Program-made: the position numbers and the translations under genes | Assembly (NCBI GenBank): GCA_040902535.1 | Contig: JBBDXD010000009.1 | Coordinates: 62,001-126,000, forward strand | DNA length: 64,000 bases | Reading direction: 5' to 3' | Origin: Dehalococcoidia bacterium | GTDB taxonomy: Bacteria; Chloroflexota; Dehalococcoidia; DSTF01; JACRBR01 | Shown here: piece by piece, positions 52,646-61,764 of the stretch | Numbering within the stretch: the stretch's first letter is position 1 | How the letters are laid out: the number at the start of each line of letters is the position of its first letter | The notes under the pieces: generated by a model | The model's database searches: none | What the model was told of the DNA's origin: nothing | What the model saw: the letters and a program-made list of their open reading frames with translations, nothing else

Positions 52646-53706
52646 CGCAGTATCGGACGGCATGGGCCGCCGTCATCATCATGCTGATCGTGGTGATCGC
52701 GAGCGGGGCGTGGTTGATTTCGCGCACGCCCGGCGCCATCTTCGACGAGGACGACGTGCCGCGTGTCGATGCCATCGAGTCGGGCGGCGACCCGTTGCTG
52801 TTCACCGTCAACGAGGGCGATAGCGCAGCCGCGATCGGCGACGAACTGGAAGCGCAGGGCATCGTCCGCAGCGCGCTCCTATTCGAGGTGCTCGTCGCGC
52901 TGAACGGCGTCGGCAGCGACCTCGAAGCAGGAGAATACGAACTTGACCGCGGCATGACGGCCATCGAAGTCGTGCACCGGATCGCCGAAGGCAAGACGGC
53001 TTCGCGCGTCCTCACCGTGCCGGAGGGGTTGCGCATCGAAGAGATCGGCGAACTGCTCGAGGTCAACGGGATCACGACGAAGGATGCGTTCCTCGCCGCG
53101 CTCGTGAAATCTGAGTACTCCGAGCCGTTCCTTCAGCAGATCGCGACCGATGACCTCCAGGGCTACGTCTTTCCCGCCGGATACGAGTTCGGCCGATCCA
53201 CGACGGCCGAACAGGTCGCCGCAACGATGCTCCGCGGGTTCCAAACCAACGTCTTCGATGAAGTGAGCCGCGAAGGCCAGGCTATGACGTTTCACGACGT
53301 CGTGACGCTCGCATCGATCGTGGAGCGAGAGGCGGCCACCGCCGAAGAGCGCCCGATCATCGCCAGCGTGTTCCTCAACCGCCTGCGCCTGGGCATTCCG
53401 CTGCAGGCCGACCCGACGGTGCAGTTCGCCGTCGCTGCAGATCCGGCGAGCGTCGAACAGTACGGGTACTGGAAGCGCGAACTTACGCTCGACGACCTTA
53501 AGATCGATTCTCCCTACAATACGTACGTGTACGGCGGCCTTCCCCCGGGCCCGATCGCGAACCCCGGGCTCGACTCCGTACTGGCGGTCATACGTCCTGC
53601 GAGCACCGAGTACCTCTTCTTCGTCGCGAAGGCCGATGACGGCACGCACGTCTTCGCCGAGACGCTGGAGGAACACGAAGCCAACGTCCAGATGTATCAG
53701 CGCTAG
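52642..53706 (+). CDS. mltG: Endolytic murein transglycosylase MltG
   Basis: 354 residues from GTG 52642, which overlaps the ruvX stop by 4 bases. One N-terminal membrane helix (WAAVIIMLIVVIASGAWLI), a LysM-like part (about 50-110), then the YceG domain: LQGYVFPAGYEFGRSTTAEQ, the VTLASIVEREA motif with catalytic Glu (about 228) and LQADPTVQFAV ... SPYNTYVYGGLPPGPIANPG. It cuts nascent glycan strands near the membrane. Confidence 0.93.
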   Translation: MTQYRTAWAAVIIMLIVVIASGAWLISRTPGAIFDEDDVPRVDAIESGGDPLLFTVNEGDSAAAIGDELEAQGIVRSALLFEVLVALNGVGSDLEAGEYELDRGMTAIEVVHRIAEGKTASRVLTVPEGLRIEEIGELLEVNGITTKDAFLAALVKSEYSEPFLQQIATDDLQGYVFPAGYEFGRSTTAEQVAATMLRGFQTNVFDEVSREGQAMTFHDVVTLASIVEREAATAEERPIIASVFLNRLRLGIPLQADPTVQFAVAADPASVEQYGYWKRELTLDDLKIDSPYNTYVYGGLPPGPIANPGLDSVLAVIRPASTEYLFFVAKADDGTHVFAETLEEHEANVQMYQR

Positions 53707-53719
53707 GGGAGCCAGCAAC

Positions 53720-54580
53720 GTGACGAAGCGCGCGGGGGTCATCGGTCACCCGGTCGGGCATTCGATCAGCCCGTCCGTCTACGGCGCCGCATTCAAGGCC
53801 GCGGGCATCGACGCCACCTACGAGGCGTGGGACACGCCGCCCGATACGCTTGAAGGGCGCGTAAACGCGCTTCGCGGTTCCGACTTTTATGGCGCGAACG
53901 TAACGATCCCGCACAAGGTCGCGATCGGGCAGTTCCTCGATGGCATGAGCGACGTCGCGACGAAGTCCGGCGCCGTCAACGCGGTGGTCCACGACGGCGA
54001 CCGGCTCATCGGAGACAACACGGATGTCACCGGCTTTGCGCGCTCCCTGCGAGAGGATGCGGGCTTCGACGCAAAGGGCAAGCGTGCGATGCTGCTCGGA
54101 TCGGGTGGCGCTGCTCGAGCCGTGGCGCTCGCGCTGATCGAAGCGCATGCGTCTGTGGTCTACGTCGTAGGTCGCCAGCCCAAGAAGATCGACCGCCTCG
54201 TGCTCGACCTCAAGCCGCTCACGCCTACGGGCACTACCGTGAGCTGGGCGTACTGGGGCGACGGTTCTTACCTCAACATGCTCGGCGGCGAAGCCGACCT
54301 CGTCGTCAACTGCACGCCCGTCGGCATGAGCGAGACGGACACCGCAGGGGAGAGCCCCGTACCCGCTGACCTGATGCAGCCGAAGACGCTCTTTTTCGAC
54401 CTTGTCTATAACCCTGTCGAGACGCCGTTCGTTGCCGCTGCAAAGTCGCGCGGCGCAAGGGCGTGTTCCGGTATGGGGATGCTCGTCTACCAGGCGGCCG
54501 AAACGTTCAAGCTCTGGACAGGACAGACCGCCGATACAAACGCGATGTTCGCAGCCGCCAGGACCTCGCTCGGCGCCTGA
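53720..54580 (+). CDS. aroE: Shikimate dehydrogenase
   Basis: 286 residues from GTG 53720 with GGGGAG upstream. VIGHPVGHSISPSVYGAAFK (shikimate binding), NVTIPHKVAI (catalytic Lys), GAVNAVV, DNTDVTGF (Asp) and the NADP loop LLGSGGAARAVALAL are all present. It reduces 3-dehydroshikimate to shikimate. It opens the aro segment (aroE-unknown-aroC-aroK-aroB). Confidence 0.94.
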   Translation: MTKRAGVIGHPVGHSISPSVYGAAFKAAGIDATYEAWDTPPDTLEGRVNALRGSDFYGANVTIPHKVAIGQFLDGMSDVATKSGAVNAVVHDGDRLIGDNTDVTGFARSLREDAGFDAKGKRAMLLGSGGAARAVALALIEAHASVVYVVGRQPKKIDRLVLDLKPLTPTGTTVSWAYWGDGSYLNMLGGEADLVVNCTPVGMSETDTAGESPVPADLMQPKTLFFDLVYNPVETPFVAAAKSRGARACSGMGMLVYQAAETFKLWTGQTADTNAMFAAARTSLGA

Positions 54581-54606
54581 CTCCCCGCTCGGGGCATAAT
54601 GGACGC

Positions 54607-55299
54607 ATGAATCTGCCGGTCGTGCTCGCCGTCTCGGACTGGGGTCTCGCGTTTGGCAGTATCCTCGTGCTCCTGTTGTTCCTGGTCATCGGGTACGTCG
54701 TCGTCCAGGGGACGCGCGTGCAACTCGCCTGGCGTCAGCGCGTCGACGAGGGCGACGTCGACGCGATTCAGACGCTCGTCGGAGACGAGGTGGCGCGATG
54801 GAAGGCGGCTCGCATGCCGAAGGGCATGGAGCCTTCGGTCTGGCACGGCGTGCAGGGTGCGGAACTGCTCGAGGTGACGCCCGACAGCTTCCGGCTCAGC
54901 GCCTCGGCCGAAGGTCAATACGCCCTCGCCAGCGGCGAACGGCGCCAGGTGAGCAGCGCCTTGCGTGAAGGCATGAAGCTCACCGCCCAGCTCGCCGACA
55001 TGGCGTTCTACGATATCCCCAACGTGATGCTGCCGTACGTCCAGATCGACATTTACAGCACCTTCCGCGACGAGCACGGATCTTCCCAGCAGTGCATTCT
55101 CTCGACACTCGCGGAACGCAGCGTTGCCGCGGAACTCGAATGGGACAGCATGGATGCGGAAGAGGTCGTGCGAGCGTTCGGCGGGCGGTACGCTCTCGAT
55201 GATCGGGGCAACCCGCTTCCCATCCAGCCGGACAAGCCACGGACGAACGGCATTCCGTCGGCGTTTTATGAGCCCGGCGACAGCAAGGTCGAGGACTGA
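54607..55299 (+). CDS. Membrane-anchored protein of unknown function in the aro cluster
   Basis: 230 residues from ATG 54607. One N-terminal helix (LAFGSILVLLLFLVIGYVVV) is followed by a soluble domain with VWHGVQGAELLEVTPDSFRL and DIPNVMLPYVQIDIYSTFRD. The C-terminus is Pro-rich. No family is recognised. It lies between aroE and aroC with no gap to aroC, so co-transcription is likely although a metabolic role is not implied. Confidence 0.7.
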   Translation: MNLPVVLAVSDWGLAFGSILVLLLFLVIGYVVVQGTRVQLAWRQRVDEGDVDAIQTLVGDEVARWKAARMPKGMEPSVWHGVQGAELLEVTPDSFRLSASAEGQYALASGERRQVSSALREGMKLTAQLADMAFYDIPNVMLPYVQIDIYSTFRDEHGSSQQCILSTLAERSVAAELEWDSMDAEEVVRAFGGRYALDDRGNPLPIQPDKPRTNGIPSAFYEPGDSKVED

Positions 55300-56469
55300 G
55301 TGCTGCGCTTTCTGACTTCAGGTGAGTCTCACGGCAAGGGCCTGACGACCGTGATCGAAGGCATCCCGGCCGGCCTCGCGCTGTCGGAAGACTTCATCGC
55401 TGTCGACTTGAAACGGCGACAGGGAGGCTACGGTCGCGGCCGCCGCCAGCGGATCGAGCAGGACCGCGCGGAGATCATGGCGGGCGTCCGGCACGGCGAG
55501 ACGCTGGGCAGCCCGATCGCGCTCTTCGTGCAGAACCGCGACTGGGCGAACTGGACCGACGCCATGGCGATTGAGGCGATCGACAAGGAGATCGAGAAGG
55601 TTACGCGGCTGCGGCCCGGACACGCCGACCTCGCCGGTACGGTCAAGTACGACTTCGACGACGTCCGTCCGATCCTCGAGCGCGCGAGCGCTCGCGAGAC
55701 GGCCGCGCGCGTCGCGGTGGGCGGCGTCTGCAAGCGCTTCCTCGAGGAGTTTGGTTTCCGGTTCTACAGCCACACCGTGCAGATTGGCACCGTCTCGGCC
55801 GACGTGCCCGAGGATATTGATTGGGCCGCGGTCGAAGAGTCGCCCGTACGCTGCGCCGACGCGGCCGCCGCCGAGCGCATGGTCGCGGCGATTGATGATG
55901 CCCGCAACGCCGGCGACACGCTCGGCGGCGTCGTCGAAGGCCGCGTCACTGGCGTACCGATCGGACTCGGCAGTCACATCCAGTGGGATCGCAAGGTCGA
56001 TGGCCGTCTTGCGCAGGCGCTCATGAGCATCCACAGCGTCAAGGGAGTCGAGATCGGCGGCGGATTCGGACTCACGCGTCTGACAGGCTCCAACGTGCAC
56101 GACGTGATACTGCCGCGCGAACGCTGGACCTCGGGCATGTGGGAGCGGGAAACCAACAACGCCGGCGGTACCGAGGGCGGCATCACCGACGGCCAGGACA
56201 TCGTAGTGCGGATCGCGCTCAAGCCAATCGCCACCCTGCCCCGCTCGCTGCCTTCCGCCGACCTCCGCACAGGAGAGGAGATCGCAGCGCATTACGAACG
56301 CAGCGATGTATGCGTCGTGCCGGCCGCGGGCGTCATCGTGGAGGCGATGTGCGCCATCGTGCTCGCAGGCGCCGCGCTCGAGAAATTCGGCGGCGACAAC
56401 ATGCGCGAAACACTGCGCAACTTCCGCACGTACCAGGAGACGACCGGACCGCGTGACCTGCGCGAGTGA
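55300..56469 (+). CDS. aroC: Chorismate synthase
   Basis: 389 residues from GTG 55300 directly after the previous stop. FLTSGESHGKGLTTVIEGIP, RRQGGYGRGRRQRIEQD, GHADLAGTVKYDFDDVRPIL-type text, ERASARETAARVAVGGV and GGTEGGITDGQDIVVRIALK are the family's FMN- and EPSP-binding motifs. It removes phosphate from 5-enolpyruvylshikimate-3-phosphate with reduced FMN. Confidence 0.95.
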   Translation: MLRFLTSGESHGKGLTTVIEGIPAGLALSEDFIAVDLKRRQGGYGRGRRQRIEQDRAEIMAGVRHGETLGSPIALFVQNRDWANWTDAMAIEAIDKEIEKVTRLRPGHADLAGTVKYDFDDVRPILERASARETAARVAVGGVCKRFLEEFGFRFYSHTVQIGTVSADVPEDIDWAAVEESPVRCADAAAAERMVAAIDDARNAGDTLGGVVEGRVTGVPIGLGSHIQWDRKVDGRLAQALMSIHSVKGVEIGGGFGLTRLTGSNVHDVILPRERWTSGMWERETNNAGGTEGGITDGQDIVVRIALKPIATLPRSLPSADLRTGEEIAAHYERSDVCVVPAAGVIVEAMCAIVLAGAALEKFGGDNMRETLRNFRTYQETTGPRDLRE

Positions 56470-56661
56470 GAATCAGCCGGCGCGACGGTTCGCACGCGAC
56501 GGGTTCGGGGCCGTCACCTGCGCCGGGAACGCCTACCCGACGTAACGCGGGCTCTGGTGCTTACGACGCGTTGTCCTCGGTGGATGGCGCTCTCGGTTGC
56601 CGTTAGTCATCGGCCTCGACAGCCGGACGCCTGACCATCTCCGACCTTGTACTCTTAGAGC

Positions 56662-57207
56662 ATGAAAGATCAGGTCTGGCTCATTGGATTCATGGGTACG
56701 GGCAAGTCGCGCGTGTCGCGGCCTCTTGCCGCCGCCCTCGAGTGGGATCGCGTCGACATCGATGCTCTCATTGAGCAGGAAGCGGGGGAAGGCGTGCGGG
56801 CGATCTTCGCCAGGGGCGGAGAGGGCGCATTCCGCGCGCTCGAGGAGAAGACCATTGAGCGCGTCGCCGAGATGTCCAACGTCGTCGTCGCGACCGGCGG
56901 CGGTGCGGTCACTTCCGACGTGAACCGCGAAGCGATGCACAGGCGAGGATTCGTCGTATGTCTGGACGCGCGCGTCCAGACGATCGCCGATCGGCTGCTT
57001 ACGTCGGATGCGCACGTATCGGAACGGCCGCTGCTCAAGGGTGATGACCCGGTTGGGAAGATCTCATCCTTGAAAGCCGAGCGCGAGGCGCTTTACCGTC
57101 AGGCGGACTTCATCGTCCAGACCGATGACATGTCACCCGATCAGATCACGCATCAGATCCTGCTGGCGTTCCGCGAGCAAGCGGCGGTACCCGGTAGCGC
57201 CCCGTGA
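56662..57207 (+). CDS. aroK: Shikimate kinase
   Basis: 181 residues. WLIGFMGTGKSRVSRPLAAAL is the P-loop (Walker A), VDIDALIEQEAGEGVRAIFA binds shikimate, VATGGGAV is the Walker-B-like loop, and RPLL gives the LID Arg. It follows a 192-base gap after aroC in which no ORF or clear promoter is evident. Its stop overlaps aroB by 4 bases. Confidence 0.93.
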   Translation: MKDQVWLIGFMGTGKSRVSRPLAAALEWDRVDIDALIEQEAGEGVRAIFARGGEGAFRALEEKTIERVAEMSNVVVATGGGAVTSDVNREAMHRRGFVVCLDARVQTIADRLLTSDAHVSERPLLKGDDPVGKISSLKAEREALYRQADFIVQTDDMSPDQITHQILLAFREQAAVPGSAP

Positions 57208-58283
57208 TCGAGGTGACGGCAACTGCCGGGCGCTACGCGGTCCACTGTCGCTGGGGAGCGCTGGATGATCTCGGCGCCCTCATGCGCGACGCCGGGCTTG
57301 CAGGCTCGGCGTTCGTCATATCCGACGATTGCGTGGCGCCGTTGTTCGGCGAGCGAGCGCTCGCGTCGCTGCGCGGCGCTGGCTTCGATGCGGACATCTC
57401 GGCGTTCAAGGCCGGCGAAGCAAGCAAGAGCCTCGAAACCGCGCGTGAGATGTACGACTGGCTTATCGAGCGGCGGGCAGAGCGCGGATCGACGATCGTG
57501 GCGCTGGGCGGAGGCGTCGTCGGTGACCTCGCCGGCTTCGTGGCGGCGACCTATCTGCGTGGCGTGCCGTTCGTGCAAGCCCCCACATCGCTGCTGGCGA
57601 TGGTCGATGCATCGATCGGCGGCAAGGTGGGAGTCGATCACCCGCGCGGCAAGAATCTGATCGGTGCGTTCTACCCGCCCCGCCTGGCCGTGCAGGACAC
57701 GAGCCTGCTGGCGTCGCTACCTCCCAGGATGCTGCGAGAGGGCTTCGCTGAGGTGATCAAGCACGGGCTGATCATGGACCCGCCGATGCTCGACGTGCTG
57801 GAGCAGGGCGCCGACCGTCTGCTCGCTCTCGAGCCCGAACTGATCACCAACGTCGTCGCGCGGAACGCCGCACTGAAGGGAAGCGTTGTGTCCGAGGACG
57901 AGCGCGAGAGCAGCCGTCGCACCATGCTCAACTACGGCCACACCCTCGGTCACGCCATCGAGGTGGTGACGGGGTACGCGCGCGTGCTGCACGGCGAAGC
58001 GATTAGCGTCGGCATGATGGCCGCCGCCGAGATCGGACGGCGCCTCGGCATCACGCCGGCGCACGTCGGGCAGCGTCAGGCACGTCTCTTCGAGCGTTTC
58101 GAACTGCCCGTGCGCATGCCGGGCGTCGATGTCGATGCCGTCATCGCTGCGACAGCGCTCGACAAGAAGGTCGCATCGAAAACAGTGCGCTGGGTGCTGC
58201 TCGAAGACTTCGGCCGGCCGATCCTGCGGGCGGACGTACCTGCTGACGTGGTGCGAAGCGCGGTCCAGGAGATTCTTATCTAG
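57204..58283 (+). CDS. aroB: 3-dehydroquinate synthase
   Basis: 359 residues from GTG 57204. VALGGGVVGDLAGFVAATYL, RGVPFVQAPTSLLAMVDASI and GGKVGVDHPRGKNLIGAFYP are typical. The Zn ligands are in EVIKHGL, NYGHTLGHAIE and LHGEAISVGM. It cyclises DAHP to 3-dehydroquinate using NAD. aroF/G (DAHP synthase), aroD and aroA are not in the window. Confidence 0.95.
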   Translation: MIEVTATAGRYAVHCRWGALDDLGALMRDAGLAGSAFVISDDCVAPLFGERALASLRGAGFDADISAFKAGEASKSLETAREMYDWLIERRAERGSTIVALGGGVVGDLAGFVAATYLRGVPFVQAPTSLLAMVDASIGGKVGVDHPRGKNLIGAFYPPRLAVQDTSLLASLPPRMLREGFAEVIKHGLIMDPPMLDVLEQGADRLLALEPELITNVVARNAALKGSVVSEDERESSRRTMLNYGHTLGHAIEVVTGYARVLHGEAISVGMMAAAEIGRRLGITPAHVGQRQARLFERFELPVRMPGVDVDAVIAATALDKKVASKTVRWVLLEDFGRPILRADVPADVVRSAVQEILI

Positions 58284-58366
58284 CACTCCTACGCGACGGG
58301 CCTGGTGTGATCCACCGCGACGCTGCGCCAACGCTCCCTGCATCTTCGCAGCCTCGCAACCTTCGC

Positions 58367-58392
58367 ACGCTCGTGAAGGCGAGCGTTTCGTT
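58367..58392 (+). terminator. Candidate intrinsic terminator after aroB
   Basis: ACGCTCG and CGAGCGT form a 7-bp stem with a 6-base loop, followed by TTCGTTAT. It is weaker than the tatA terminator but has the same T-rich end, and lies between aroB and the next gene. Confidence 0.5.
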
Positions 58393-58437
58393 ATCCGCCC
58401 GTTCCTAGACTGCATGCAGAGCAGAAAGGAGCGCGAC

Positions 58438-58848
58438 GTGGCAGACGAACGGGAACGCGACGTTGAACGCACATCGGATCTGCACAGGCGAGAGAAGGAA
58501 GACATCGAACGCGACGGCCCATCGCCGTACGATGAGGCTTCTCCCCACATGCCGGCCGATCGCGTCATCACGAAGGGCCAGCCCGAAAAGCCTGGACCGG
58601 CCGGCGCAGAACTCGACGCGGTCGATGAGCACGTACCCTCCGACGACGATCTGCTGCAGACTGGCCAGATCGATCGTGGCGGCGAAGTCGTCTCGGGCGG
58701 CACCGGCGGCATGAGCGGCTCGCTCGAAGACGAAGAAGCGCTCGAAGCGAACGACGAGAGCGGCACGCTCGGCGGCGAGGGCCTACACCGCCGGCTCCAA
58801 CAGCAGGCGACCGAAGAGGACATGTTGGGCGACGAGGAGGATGGATGA
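58438..58848 (+). CDS. Hydrophilic acidic protein of unknown function
   Basis: 136 residues from GTG 58438 with AGGAG upstream. The sequence is highly charged with no hydrophobic segment (ADERERDVERTSDLHRREKE at the start, then DDDLLQTGQIDRGGEVVSGG). It is predicted to be mostly disordered. It ends EEDMLGDEEDG and overlaps the next small gene by 4 bases. The style resembles small stress/desiccation-associated proteins, but no family is claimed. Confidence 0.6.
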   Translation: MADERERDVERTSDLHRREKEDIERDGPSPYDEASPHMPADRVITKGQPEKPGPAGAELDAVDEHVPSDDDLLQTGQIDRGGEVVSGGTGGMSGSLEDEEALEANDESGTLGGEGLHRRLQQQATEEDMLGDEEDG

Positions 58849-59084
58849 GCGATCATCACGGGCGGCGCCCGCACGACCGGTCCACCGGCGCTGTCGATAA
58901 AGATCGAGCGGATCCGGGCAGCAAGATGGACCGCGAACTACGCAACACCGATTCCACCGGCGTCAACGATCGTGATCGGCGCGGCATGGGGCGGCAGGCG
59001 GTTGAGCAACAGGAACGAGAGCAGGACTTCGACCAGATCGACCGCGACCTATCGGCGGACAGCGCCGTGGACGACGACAGCTAA
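58845..59084 (+). CDS. Small hydrophilic protein of unknown function
   Basis: 79 residues, MSDHHGRRPHDRSTGAVDKD then many Asp/Arg/Gln. No hydrophobic core or known motif. It overlaps the preceding gene (ATGA), so the two are translationally coupled, and it overlaps by 4 bases the convergent tsaD. Probably disordered like its partner. Confidence 0.55.
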   Translation: MSDHHGRRPHDRSTGAVDKDRADPGSKMDRELRNTDSTGVNDRDRRGMGRQAVEQQEREQDFDQIDRDLSADSAVDDDS

Positions 59085-60100
59085 CTCGCGAATCGCATCC
59101 CCGGATCGGGGTCGAGATCGAGTCCCGCCCGCAGCGCCTCACCGCGGAAGTGCGCGCATGCCGCGATCATAGCCCCGTTGTCCGTGCAAAGTACGGGCGG
59201 CGGCGCGAAGACCGGCACCGGCGACCGCGCGATGAGTGCATCGCGCAGCGGGCCGTTCGCGGCGACGCCGCCTGACAACAGCAGGCTTCGCGCGCCTTCG
59301 CGTGTCGCCGCTTGTGCCGCTTTCTTCGACAGCACGTCAACCACCGACTCCTGAAACGCCGACGCGATCTCTGGTACCGATGGCGGTTCACCGCGTTCGC
59401 CCCGGACAACATGAAGCACCGCGGTCTTGAGGCCGCTGAAGCTGAAGTCGTCGCTGCCCTTCAGCCACGCGCGCGGAAAGCGCAACGTGCTCGTCCGCTC
59501 CGATGCGCGTGCCGTCCGTTCGATCGCCGGGCCGCCTGGAAAACCGAGCCCGAGCAGGCGCCCCACCTTGTCGAACGCCTCGCCGGCAGCATCATCGCGC
59601 GTGCGCCCGAGACGCAGGTAGTCGCCGTGGCCGCGCATCAGCACAAGATCGGTGTGACCGCCCGACACGATCAGCCCGACCGCCGGAAGCGTTGGTTCCG
59701 CGTACTCGCGCCCGTCGACCTCGATCCAGTTCGCGTACAGGTGCGCCTCGAGATGATTGACGGCAAGCAGTGGCAAGTCGTGCGCCCACGCGAGCGCCTT
59801 TGCGGTGTTGACGCCGACGAGCAGCGCGCCCGAAAGGCCGGGCCCGGCCGTCACAGCGACGGCCGAAAGGTCGCGCCACCCGGCGCCTGCCTCCGCAAGT
59901 GCAGCGTCGACCACCTGCAAGATCACTTCCAGGTGGTGGCGCGATGCGACTTCTGGCACGACGCCGCCGTACTCCGCGTGCAGGTGGAACTGGGATGCGA
60001 TGACGTTGGACCGCAGGTGACGGCCATCCTCCACAACGGCCGCCGCCGTCTCGTCACAAGAAGTTTCGATGCCGAGGATGAGCTGCCCCATGGGCGACAT
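59081..60100 (-). CDS. tsaD: tRNA N6-threonylcarbamoyladenosine transferase TsaD
   Basis: 339 residues. GIETSCDETAAAVVEDGRHL, the metal-site block HAEYGGVVPEVASRHHLEVI (His-x3-His), AVTAGPGLSGALLVGV, NHLEAHLYA and SGGHTDLVLM are the Kae1/TsaD signature, with LSGGVAANGPLRDAL near the end. It adds threonylcarbamoyl to A37 of ANN-decoding tRNAs. ATG 60100 or 60091 are both possible starts; neither has a clear ribosome-binding site. Confidence 0.95.
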   Translation of the reverse strand: MSPMGQLILGIETSCDETAAAVVEDGRHLRSNVIASQFHLHAEYGGVVPEVASRHHLEVILQVVDAALAEAGAGWRDLSAVAVTAGPGLSGALLVGVNTAKALAWAHDLPLLAVNHLEAHLYANWIEVDGREYAEPTLPAVGLIVSGGHTDLVLMRGHGDYLRLGRTRDDAAGEAFDKVGRLLGLGFPGGPAIERTARASERTSTLRFPRAWLKGSDDFSFSGLKTAVLHVVRGERGEPPSVPEIASAFQESVVDVLSKKAAQAATREGARSLLLSGGVAANGPLRDALIARSPVPVFAPPPVLCTDNGAMIAACAHFRGEALRAGLDLDPDPGMRFAS

Positions 60101-60141
60101 TGAAGCACGCGACGGCGCGGCGCGCCCACATCGCGGCTACA

Positions 60142-61527
60142 ATGCCGCGCGATGATCATGTGCGGTCGTTGGACCTCGGCCCGAACTTCGTCGCCCCGCA
60201 GGTGCGCCGCGGTGTCGAGCCGCGCATTCAACCTGTGAGCAGGTTCGACGGCCTCTGGCGAAATCCCGACTTCGTGCGGCTCTGGGCTGCGCAGACGGTC
60301 TCCGTCTTCGGCTCCCTCATCACACGCACGGCGATCCCGTTCACGGCGATCTTGCTGCTCGATGCTTCCGCCCTTGAAGTTGCGTTCCTGACGATGTGCA
60401 GCGTGTTGCCCGGCGTCCTCGTCGGGCTGCACGCGGGTGTCTGGGTCGATCGCCTGCCCCGCCGCCCCGTCATGATCGCCGCCGATATCGGCCGCTTCGC
60501 GCTTCTGCTTACGGTGCCCGTCGCGCACTGGCTCGATGAGCTGCACATGGAGCACCTCTACGCCGTCGCGCTCTCGACTGGCGTGCTGACCATGTTCTTC
60601 GACGTCGCGTATCGCACGTACCTGCCGTCGATCGTCCCGCGCCAGGAATTGATGGACGGCAACGCGAAGCTCACCGCTTCGGAGAGCGTGGCGGAGTTCA
60701 GTGCGTTCAGCGTCGCGGGCTGGTTGGTGCAGATCTTCAGCGGCCCCGCGGCGCTGCTCGTCGACGCGGTGACGTTCGTGCTGTCGGCCCTATCGCTGAA
60801 CGCGATCCAGCGCGATGAACCGCATCGCGCCGCGCCGGAGGTGCAGCCGTCGGTGCGGGAAGAAGCGCTCGAGGGGCTGCGCACGGTGTGGCGCGATCGC
60901 ATCCTGCGCGGGCTTACCGGCGCGACGGTCTGCTGGTCGCTCGGCCTGGGCATGTTCGGCGCCGTGTACATGCTTTTCGTCACGCGCGGACTCGGCTTTA
61001 ACCCCGGCGTGCTGGGCGTGATCTTCGGCATCGGCGGGATCAGCGCGTTGGCCGGCGCGTTGCTCGCGGAACGAAGCGCGCGACGGTGGGGCGTCGGACC
61101 ATCGATGGTCGCGGGGCTCGCCGGCATGGGCGTATCGATGCTGTTCATTCCCATGGCACATGGCGCCGGGCTCGCCGCCGCATCGCTGCTCATTGCGCAG
61201 CAGGTGTTCGGCGATGGCATGTTCACCGTCTACCAGGTCAGCGACACGACGACGCGGCAATCGATCACGCCGGAGCACATGCTCGGCCGCGTCAACGCGT
61301 TCATGCGCATGCTCGAGCTGGGGCTCACGCTCACCGGGCTGCTGCTCGGCGGGCTCATCGGCGAGTGGCTCGGGTTGCGTACGGCGCTGACCATCGGCGC
61401 CGTGCTGACGATCGGTGCGGGCGCGGCGCTGCTCCTGTCGCCGGCACGCGGCGTGATGCGGTTACCGGCGCCGACGTGGCCGCTGGACGCAGCAGAGCCG
61501 GACGTCGCGCTGCCGCACGTGACGTGA
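60142..61527 (+). CDS. MFS exporter (EntS/MFS_3-like)
   Basis: 461 residues from ATG 60142. After a short soluble start, FDGLWRNPDFVRLWAAQTVS leads into about 12 membrane helices, with VDRLPRRPVMIAADIGRF as the MFS motif-A-like loop. The layout and the central REEALEGLRTVWRDRILRGL loop fit the EntS/macrolide-efflux MFS_3 group. The substrate is unknown. A TACAAT box at 60138 overlaps this ATG; if it is the real -10, GTG 60160 would be the start. Confidence 0.85.
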   Translation: MPRDDHVRSLDLGPNFVAPQVRRGVEPRIQPVSRFDGLWRNPDFVRLWAAQTVSVFGSLITRTAIPFTAILLLDASALEVAFLTMCSVLPGVLVGLHAGVWVDRLPRRPVMIAADIGRFALLLTVPVAHWLDELHMEHLYAVALSTGVLTMFFDVAYRTYLPSIVPRQELMDGNAKLTASESVAEFSAFSVAGWLVQIFSGPAALLVDAVTFVLSALSLNAIQRDEPHRAAPEVQPSVREEALEGLRTVWRDRILRGLTGATVCWSLGLGMFGAVYMLFVTRGLGFNPGVLGVIFGIGGISALAGALLAERSARRWGVGPSMVAGLAGMGVSMLFIPMAHGAGLAAASLLIAQQVFGDGMFTVYQVSDTTTRQSITPEHMLGRVNAFMRMLELGLTLTGLLLGGLIGEWLGLRTALTIGAVLTIGAGAALLLSPARGVMRLPAPTWPLDAAEPDVALPHVT

Positions 61528-61537
61528 ACCCTAAGGT

Positions 61538-61726
61538 TCACCGCCCGTCTTCAAGCTCTTCCTTGCCGAACTCCTGGAGATGGCACTTGAGTGCCGACTT
61601 CGTGTACGCGAGGGCTTCGTCAAACGTATCACCCTGCCCGATGACGACGCCGTTCACGCCCAACGGGTATCCCACGTGACCGTCAGGGTGCTTTTCGATG
61701 ACGATCTTGATCTGGTGAGGCTCCAT
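61538..61726 (-). CDS. HicB-like small protein without adjacent HicA
   Basis: 62 residues: IKIVIEKHPDGHVGYPLGVN, then GVVIGQGDTFDEALAYTKSA and LKCHLQEFG. This is the partial RNase-H-like fold of the HicB/UPF0150 antitoxin family. There is no HTH or Arc extension and no HicA toxin gene on either side (dapA lies 38 bases downstream). It may be a stand-alone family member rather than part of a toxin-antitoxin pair. Confidence 0.75.
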   Translation of the reverse strand: MEPHQIKIVIEKHPDGHVGYPLGVNGVVIGQGDTFDEALAYTKSALKCHLQEFGKEELEDGR

Positions 61727-61764
61727 TGGGACTCCGATCCCAAACGCGAGAGATTACACGAAGT

